From contig CM067370.1 of NCBI GenBank assembly GCA_034401795.1, forward strand, positions 105,875,387 to 105,939,386: a stretch of 64,000 nt of DNA, given 5' to 3'. This DNA is from Chaetoderma sp. LZ-2023a (Eukaryota; Mollusca; Caudofoveata; Chaetodermatida; Chaetodermatidae). Shown one piece after another: positions 59,505-64,000 of this stretch (position 1 is the stretch's first letter; the number at the start of each line of letters is the position of its first letter). Position numbers and translations under genes: made by a program. The notes under the pieces were generated by a model. That model was given only the letters and a program-made list of their open reading frames with translations. It did no database searches and had not been told where the DNA came from.

Positions 59505-59645
59505 ATTGTAGACATAAAATTCGTACACTTGAGGTACTATTCAATGTTCTCGATGAAGCTATTTACGTCATTCATTACATATTTTGATTGTGACGTCATC
59601 CCACATATGACGTCATATGATTGGGCGACAGATCAGATCAATCCA
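59505..59645 (+). repeat. Hairpin repeat H, tail copy l, at the DIRS insertion edge
   Basis: Tail of repeat H: TAAAATTCGTACACTTGAGG, TATTCAATGTTC, TTTACGTCATTCATTACAT, ATTTTGATTGTGACGTCATC, then a second TGACGTCA (59608-59615) and CAGATCAATCCATTA. The DIRS left end begins eight bases later. Confidence 0.72.
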
Positions 59646-59652
59646 TTATCAG

Positions 59653-59853
59653 AGAATGCAGGAAATGTCAATTTCCCTTTCTCCGAGATCTAACAATACT
59701 CACCATTCTGTTACTTATGATATACAGCTGGCCTTGACAGCGGCTCTAGGATTATAGACTTAGAAAGCTTTACCGACTCCTGGGAACCGGGTACTCGGCT
59801 CCCAACTGCCGAGTACCCGTTTACCATAGAGCTCATATTGTTTGCATAGCCAC
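59653..59853 (+). repeat. DIRS left terminal repeat (3' end of element)
   Basis: Starts AGAATGCAGG with a 41-base extension not shared with the other end, then CAATACTCACCATTCTGTTA, GGCTCTAGGATTATAGACTT, GGGTACTCGG, TTACCATAGAGCTCAT and TTGTTTGCATAGC, all found reversed at the right end. It contains its own small palindrome GGGTACTCGGCTCC/AACTGCCGAGTACCC (59789-59820). Confidence 0.88.
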
Positions 59854-59904
59854 CAAACAAGAGAAAACTATGGCTTGCCTCCGTGGGGATTGGAGGCTGG
59901 GTCC

Positions 59905-60007
59905 GTAACAGAATGGTGAGTATTGTTAGATCTCGGAGAAAGGGAAATTGACATTTCCTGCATTCTCCTTCGATCAATACTCGCCATTCTGTTACTTCTG
60001 ATATACA
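59905..60007. repeat. DIRS internal complementary region
   Basis: 59905-59966 is the exact reverse complement of the left end 59653-59714 (62 bases). 59964-60007 is the reverse complement of the right end 63873-63916 with one mismatch. The two parts overlap by the three bases TCT. This is the joined-ends template used in the DIRS replication model to complete the termini. Confidence 0.9.
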
Positions 60008-60503
60008 CCAGATTTGATCAGTAACCTGGTGGGAAGGGGCAAGCCATAAATGCTAATTTTGCCCCTGGAGAAAGATTTTAGACTTCAAACTTGACTAACG
60101 GAGACCTAAAAGGACCGTCAAGTTCACGGAACCGAATCACATTCGCGCACAGCCCCCCCCCCCTTTTTCCTCCTAAGAAAAGGGAGAGAACTAACGAACA
60201 TGTATCTCGCCTGAAAACACCAATATGCCAAGAGGGTTAACTACTCCCTGCATATTCCATGTATTAGCCTGGGAATGAGCATGAATATATAAAATGAATG
60301 AACATGATACATATACATAATACAAAAAACTCGCACTTATTGAATTACCTTATGATAACAGGACGTCAGACGTACCGCCTCCAACCATTCACCGGTTCGG
60401 CCATCAGTGACACAATCTGGTTGACATCCTCTCGCCTGACCATGCCTGCTTTAGGTTCTTTTCTTACCGAAGTGAAAAAGGGGAAAAGCAGTGTGGTCAC
60501 TAA

Positions 60504-63305
60504 CTATCGTTTCAAAACAGCTAAAGCGAGTGGATTGGCTGAGTCTGACACATCCCTCATATAGTAATCCGTAAATGAGGACTCACAGTGCCATTGTGCA
60601 ACGGCCATGATGTCCTCTAACGGAACACCATTGTAAAGGGCGGTCGAGGCGGCTATTCCTCTGACATCGTGTGCCCTTACGCCCTGCACCTGGTGCCCAG
60701 TCGCCATCTCGTGAGTAGTCTGAATGCATTCGACCACCCAACGAGAGATAGTATCCATGGATGCGGCGCCATAAGGATTTTCATGGCAGATCCACAGATG
60801 TCTATCGTTCGACCGTAACGAGTCAGTCCGTTTCTTGTACTTAGTCAAAGCACGGACCGGGCACCAGACACTGGCATCACGATCAAACCTAGTTAACTTC
60901 GGTATAATGATCGGTTTGCCGGGATATCTCAAAGATTGGTTCTTTGACATAAACTCTGCTCTTGGCAGAAGACGCAGACCTTCTCCAGAAACAATAAATC
61001 GGTTCCTCTCTGCCGAAAGCGCATGGATCTCACTGCGCCTTCTAGCTGAGGAAGCTGCCAATAGAAAGACCGCCTTTAGAGTCAAATGCTTTAGACTAGC
61101 CGAACGCAATGGTTCGAAAGGGTGCTTGGCCAGTACATTAAGCACTAAAGATAGACTCCAGGCTGGAATGACTACCGGTTGTCTCGGGCGGAGATTGCTC
61201 ATTCCCTGCAACATCACATTTAACTGGGCCACCGCTGGACTATCCCTGTTGGCTAGACAAGGGATAACTGATGCCAAAGCTGACTTGTATCCAGCAACTG
61301 TGACGGGAGCTAGTCCTGAAAAGAACAGCTTACAGAGAAAGTCTGCTATTTGCTGAATAGTGGATTGAAAGGTATCAATACCCTTTTCTTCACACCAGTC
61401 TGCAAATCTGTTAACCTTGTTGTTATATGACTTGAAGGTTGACCTCCTTCTCACAGCCGCGATGAAATCAGCAGCCAGTCGAGAAAAGCCTTCCGATGTG
61501 GAACGTTGTTTGACAACATCCACGCAGTCAATTTGAACATTTCGGGACGCTCGTGTAGGAAGCGTCCCTTGGCCTGGGAGATTATGTTCAGAATCTCGGG
61601 CAACTGCACAGGATTTTCCACCAGCAGATCTAGAAGATCCGTGAACCACGCCCTGCTCGGCCAATACGGCGCTATTAGCAGGACGAGACACGGTTCCTCC
61701 CTGACCTTCACCAATACCTTCGGTAGAAGAATGGTGGGTGGGTACGCGTAAGCGTGTATCCCTCTCCAGCTTATCGCCAGAGCGTCTGTATCGACGGCAT
61801 TTGGATCTGGAATCGGCGAGACATATGTCATGATTTGAGCATTTTCCTTTGTGGCGAACAAGTCCATGTTGGGTTTGCCCCAATGCTCGAAGATCCGTCG
61901 CAGAACCGGAGGGTTGAGGGACCATTCTGTTGGCAAGATTCTCTGTCTGCGAGACAAAGCATCCGCCAGAATGTTCAATCGGACAGGAATATGAGCTGCT
62001 TTCAAAACAACCAAGTAATTCCTGCACCATTGAATCAAGTGCCACACCCTGATGCACAGGGTGGGCGACCTGGTCCCGCCTTGGCGATTTATATATGATA
62101 CTACTGTCAAATTGTCCAACCGTATCAATATCACCTTGACCCTGATCATCGGAAGGAACTCTTCCAACGCCAGTTCCACTGCCATCATTTCCAACAGATT
62201 GATATGCAGCTGACTCTCCGGGAGAGTCCATGTGCCCGAGACCTGGTGTTCTCCCAGGCAGGCACCCCACCCTTCCAGCGATGCATCCGTGTAGACGGAC
62301 AGCTGGGGGTGGGGTAGGTGCAGCGAAACCCCTAATAGGAGATTCTGACGCTGTTTCCACCAGAGAAGATGCGATATTATCGGCTCCAAAACTGGCACCA
62401 GTTTTGACAGGGGTTCTGTTCTCTGTTTCCACAGAGACATCAGATACAACTGGATAGGCCTTCGCATTAGAGCAGCGTACGGGATAACCTGCTCCATGGA
62501 GACCATCATGCCCAGCATCTGAAGGAACTGCCTCGCCTGAATGTGGTTTCCCACTCGAAAACTCCTGAGGATGGCTAACAGAGACACCACTCTGGGCTCT
62601 GACGGGTAAACCCTGCCCTCCTCGAGGTCGAATCGCATCCCGAAATAAACGAAATGTTGAGTGGGCGTCAACTCGGATTTCTCCTCGTTGACTATCCAGC
62701 CTAGATCTGAAAGTAACTTCAGAGTCAGAGCAGTATCCACGTTCAACCTGGCTGCCGAGTCTGCCTTGAGCAGCCAGTCGTCTATGTAGGTGTGTAGCAC
62801 CACGTTCTCTTTTCTGAGAAACGCTGTCACCGCAAGGACCACTCTTGTGAAAACCCTTGGAGCTGTCGACAGGCCGAACGGGAGAACTGTAAACTCCCAT
62901 ACTTGATTCTGAAACGCAAATCTCAGAAACCTGTGCCAACTCCGATTCATAGGAATGTGGAAATATGCATCTTTCAGATCGATCGATACACACCACATTC
63001 CTTTCCTCAATCCCTCCATTACCGACCTCTGCGTTTCCATCTGGAACCGAGGCGTATGGATAAACCAATTTAATGGCCTGAGATTGAGTATGGGTCTCCA
63101 TCCCCCTGTGCTCTTGGGGACAAGGAACATGTTTGAATAGAAGCCTGGAGTGTTTCGGTTTGCTGGTTTTATTGCTCCCTTCAGAAGCAAACCCGACACT
63201 TCCTTTTGAACGGCTTCTAACTTGTCTGGCTCCCTTGGTACGGGTGTCCAGACAGGTGCCAAAGACAGATTTTGTGGTGGAAAGTCCATTTTTAGTATGC
63301 AGCAC
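60504..63305 (-). CDS. DIRS tyrosine recombinase (long open frame)
   Basis: An open frame of 933 codons. Only the C-terminal third has recognisable recombinase sequence. A core-binding region begins around residue 625 (RRSTFKSYNNKVNRFADWC), followed by the catalytic domain: first arginine at ARRRSEIHAL (755-757), HDVRG with His879 and Arg882, then QWHCESS, and the tyrosine at 914/915 (FTDYYMRD), giving the R-H-R-Y set. Residues 1 to about 610 are the other-frame reading over the RT gene, so the true start is probably internal or reached by frameshift; no start can be fixed. It cuts and joins the circular intermediate at insertion. Product length for the family is typically 300-400 residues for the recombinase part. 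Confidence 0.88.
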   Translation of the reverse strand: MLHTKNGLSTTKSVFGTCLDTRTKGARQVRSRSKGSVGFASEGSNKTSKPKHSRLLFKHVPCPQEHRGMETHTQSQAIKLVYPYASVPDGNAEVGNGGIEERNVVCIDRSERCIFPHSYESELAQVSEICVSESSMGVYSSPVRPVDSSKGFHKSGPCGDSVSQKRERGATHLHRRLAAQGRLGSQVERGYCSDSEVTFRSRLDSQRGEIRVDAHSTFRLFRDAIRPRGGQGLPVRAQSGVSVSHPQEFSSGKPHSGEAVPSDAGHDGLHGAGYPVRCSNAKAYPVVSDVSVETENRTPVKTGASFGADNIASSLVETASESPIRGFAAPTPPPAVRLHGCIAGRVGCLPGRTPGLGHMDSPGESAAYQSVGNDGSGTGVGRVPSDDQGQGDIDTVGQFDSSIIYKSPRRDQVAHPVHQGVALDSMVQELLGCFESSSYSCPIEHSGGCFVSQTENLANRMVPQPSGSATDLRALGQTQHGLVRHKGKCSNHDICLADSRSKCRRYRRSGDKLERDTRLRVPTHHSSTEGIGEGQGGTVSRPANSAVLAEQGVVHGSSRSAGGKSCAVARDSEHNLPGQGTLPTRASRNVQIDCVDVVKQRSTSEGFSRLAADFIAAVRRRSTFKSYNNKVNRFADWCEEKGIDTFQSTIQQIADFLCKLFFSGLAPVTVAGYKSALASVIPCLANRDSPAVAQLNVMLQGMSNLRPRQPVVIPAWSLSLVLNVLAKHPFEPLRSASLKHLTLKAVFLLAASSARRRSEIHALSAERNRFIVSGEGLRLLPRAEFMSKNQSLRYPGKPIIIPKLTRFDRDASVWCPVRALTKYKKRTDSLRSNDRHLWICHENPYGAASMDTISRWVVECIQTTHEMATGHQVQGVRAHDVRGIAASTALYNGVPLEDIMAVAQWHCESSFTDYYMRDVSDSANPLALAVLKR

Positions 63306-63442
63306 CCAGAATAAGATGCGCGAATTAATGAAAAATTTATCTTCACATAAACATCCGAGCGACCGGGTGTGACGTCACCCGCTCGGATTCTACGGAGAAC
63401 GACGTCAGCCGATATTCGTGTTAGAAATACCGTAGCAAACAC
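61451..63442 (-). CDS. DIRS reverse transcriptase-RNase H (plus methyltransferase-like tail position)
   Basis: 663 codons, uninterrupted. RT motifs: FLVPKSTGGWRPILNLRPLN (106-125), SIDLKDAYFHI with Asp155 (153-163), VLPFGLSTAPRVF (186-198), YIDD (219-222). RNase H: VYTDASLEGWG with Asp386, LLEMMAVELAL with Glu418, RLDNLTVV with Asp443, ADALSRR with Asp494. After RNase H about 170 residues remain. In many DIRS elements a Dam-like methyltransferase lies here; I see no clear DPPY-type motif, so I do not claim it. The ATG at 63442 is the first in frame but the true start may be nearer residue 50. Overlaps the recombinase frame by 1.86 kb. Confidence 0.88.
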   Translation of the reverse strand: MFATVFLTRISADVVLRRIRAGDVTPGRSDVYVKINFSLIRASYSGCCILKMDFPPQNLSLAPVWTPVPREPDKLEAVQKEVSGLLLKGAIKPANRNTPGFYSNMFLVPKSTGGWRPILNLRPLNWFIHTPRFQMETQRSVMEGLRKGMWCVSIDLKDAYFHIPMNRSWHRFLRFAFQNQVWEFTVLPFGLSTAPRVFTRVVLAVTAFLRKENVVLHTYIDDWLLKADSAARLNVDTALTLKLLSDLGWIVNEEKSELTPTQHFVYFGMRFDLEEGRVYPSEPRVVSLLAILRSFRVGNHIQARQFLQMLGMMVSMEQVIPYAALMRRPIQLYLMSLWKQRTEPLSKLVPVLEPIISHLLWWKQRQNLLLGVSLHLPHPQLSVYTDASLEGWGACLGEHQVSGTWTLPESQLHINLLEMMAVELALEEFLPMIRVKVILIRLDNLTVVSYINRQGGTRSPTLCIRVWHLIQWCRNYLVVLKAAHIPVRLNILADALSRRQRILPTEWSLNPPVLRRIFEHWGKPNMDLFATKENAQIMTYVSPIPDPNAVDTDALAISWRGIHAYAYPPTILLPKVLVKVREEPCLVLLIAPYWPSRAWFTDLLDLLVENPVQLPEILNIISQAKGRFLHERPEMFKLTAWMLSNNVPHRKAFLDWLLISSRL

Positions 63443-63745
63443 CTATTTTCATATCTGCCGATCGCCTGTTGGGGTTTAAAGAAGGCGATCGTCTGGCATA
63501 TATCGTTGTTAGCACACGTCCCAGATTCTATGGGGACAGAAATTGGAACATGCGACACAACGAAATTTAGAGACCTAAGTCTTTTAACTATGGATAATAA
63601 AGAACAATACAACCTGGTTGTCTTGGGCGGTATTCTCCATAGTCCTTAGTTAATCCTTTCAGAACACACAAACTATCACTGATTAAAGACTTAGATTTTT
63701 TTAAAACACTAAAATCCTTAATGCAAAAAGCATGTATTGCTCTTG
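63443..63745 (-). other. DIRS 5' spacer, no gag recognised
   Basis: About 300 bases between the right ITR and RT. A 63-codon frame (63612-63421) has no known domain. DIRS elements usually carry a gag-like frame here, so a deletion in this copy, or use of another gag source, is likely. Contains the segment 63539-63626 that is repeated outside the element. Confidence 0.5.
63539..63626 (+). repeat. Direct repeat X, internal copy
   Basis: From AAATTGGAACATGCGACACA to ACAACCTGGTTGTCTT. Repeated at 63914-64000 with two differences over 87 bases. Confidence 0.9.
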
Positions 63746-63916
63746 TCGCTATGCAAACAAGAATGAGCTCTATGGTAAACGGGTACTCGGCAGTTCGGAG
63801 CCGAGTACCCGGTTCCCAGGAGTCGGTAAAGCTTTCTAAGTCTATAATCCTAGAGCCGCTGTCAGGGCCAGCTGTATATCAGAAGTAACAGAATGGTGAG
63901 TATTGATCGAAGGAGA
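63746..63916 (-). repeat. DIRS right terminal repeat (5' end of element)
   Basis: The reverse complement of the left repeat over about 160 bases, with an outer extension of only about 11 bases (TCTCCTTCGAT on the minus strand). The promoter of the element should lie here. Confidence 0.88.
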
Positions 63917-64000
63917 AATTGGAACATGCGACACAACGAAATTTAGAGACCTAAGTCTTTTAACTATGGATAATAAAGAACGATACAACCTGGTTATCTT
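63914..64000 (+). repeat. Direct repeat X, external copy (cut by window end)
   Basis: Directly after the element end GGAGA, the sequence equals 63539-63626 of the element spacer. It runs off the window. Confidence 0.88.

Larger units (their letters stand above)
59653..63916 (-). mobile_element. DIRS-type retrotransposon, coding frames intact
   Basis: A 4.26-kb element transcribed on the minus strand. It has inverted terminal repeats (59694-59853 against about 63746-63905), unequal outer extensions, an internal complementary region (59905-60007) equal to both element ends joined, and two long overlapping frames for RT/RNase H and a tyrosine recombinase. This set of features defines DIRS-like elements, which make circular DNA and insert by recombinase instead of integrase. 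No target duplication is expected. A gag frame is not seen: only about 300 bases lie between the ITR and RT. Its base composition is richer in GC than its surroundings. Confidence 0.9.

Noticed and set aside
61451..61960. Dam-like methyltransferase domain after DIRS RNase H
   Set aside because: Some DIRS elements have one here, but I see no DPPY-type or SAM-binding motif.
62230..62457. Plus-strand frames within the DIRS element
   Set aside because: Shadows of the minus-strand RT and recombinase genes.

Overview
This is animal nuclear DNA, not bacterial or organellar. It is AT-rich and carries GT-AG introns, long TA microsatellites, a tRNA-derived SINE, a LINE with an apurinic-type endonuclease, two Ty3/gypsy elements and a DIRS-type tyrosine-recombinase retrotransposon. 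That mix, together with tandem repeats rich in AGGTCA half-sites, suggests a marine invertebrate. I cannot name the phylum from sequence alone.

Layout. 1-2.5 kb: SINE copies and an AGGTCA-rich tandem repeat. 3.1-21.7 kb: a nested complex on the minus strand. A decayed gypsy element (gypsy-1) has its 5' LTR at about 20.4-21.3 kb, then gag with four zinc knuckles, protease, RT, RNase H, an integrase remnant and an env-like gene (14.6-15.8 kb). A related LTR lies far away at 4.16-4.72 kb. Between env and that LTR sit two copies of an unclassified V-W repeat unit, the first split by a broken LINE. An inverted repeat pair flanks the whole complex.

21.7-41 kb: the only convincing host gene. I assembled it from seven plus-strand exons (23866-40481), all with GT/AG junctions and matching phases. 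It gives a 338-residue alpha/beta-hydrolase-fold protein with Ser145, Asp257 and His312. Its introns and 3' UTR are full of a dispersed hairpin-forming repeat and TA microsatellites.

41-50 kb: a MITE pair, then a second broken gypsy element (gypsy-2, minus strand), cut off inside integrase and with a V repeat inserted in its gag region. 50-53.5 kb: unassigned, possibly the gypsy-2 LTR. 53.5-57.4 kb: a satellite-like array of about 175-bp units interrupted by a 5'-truncated LINE. 58-59.6 kb: hairpin-repeat and SINE copies. 59.65-63.92 kb: a DIRS element with intact RT/RNase H and tyrosine recombinase frames, inverted terminal repeats and an internal complementary region. It lacks a recognisable gag, and its right flank repeats an internal segment.

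One host gene sits among mostly dead mobile DNA. The DIRS element is the only one whose coding frames look intact.
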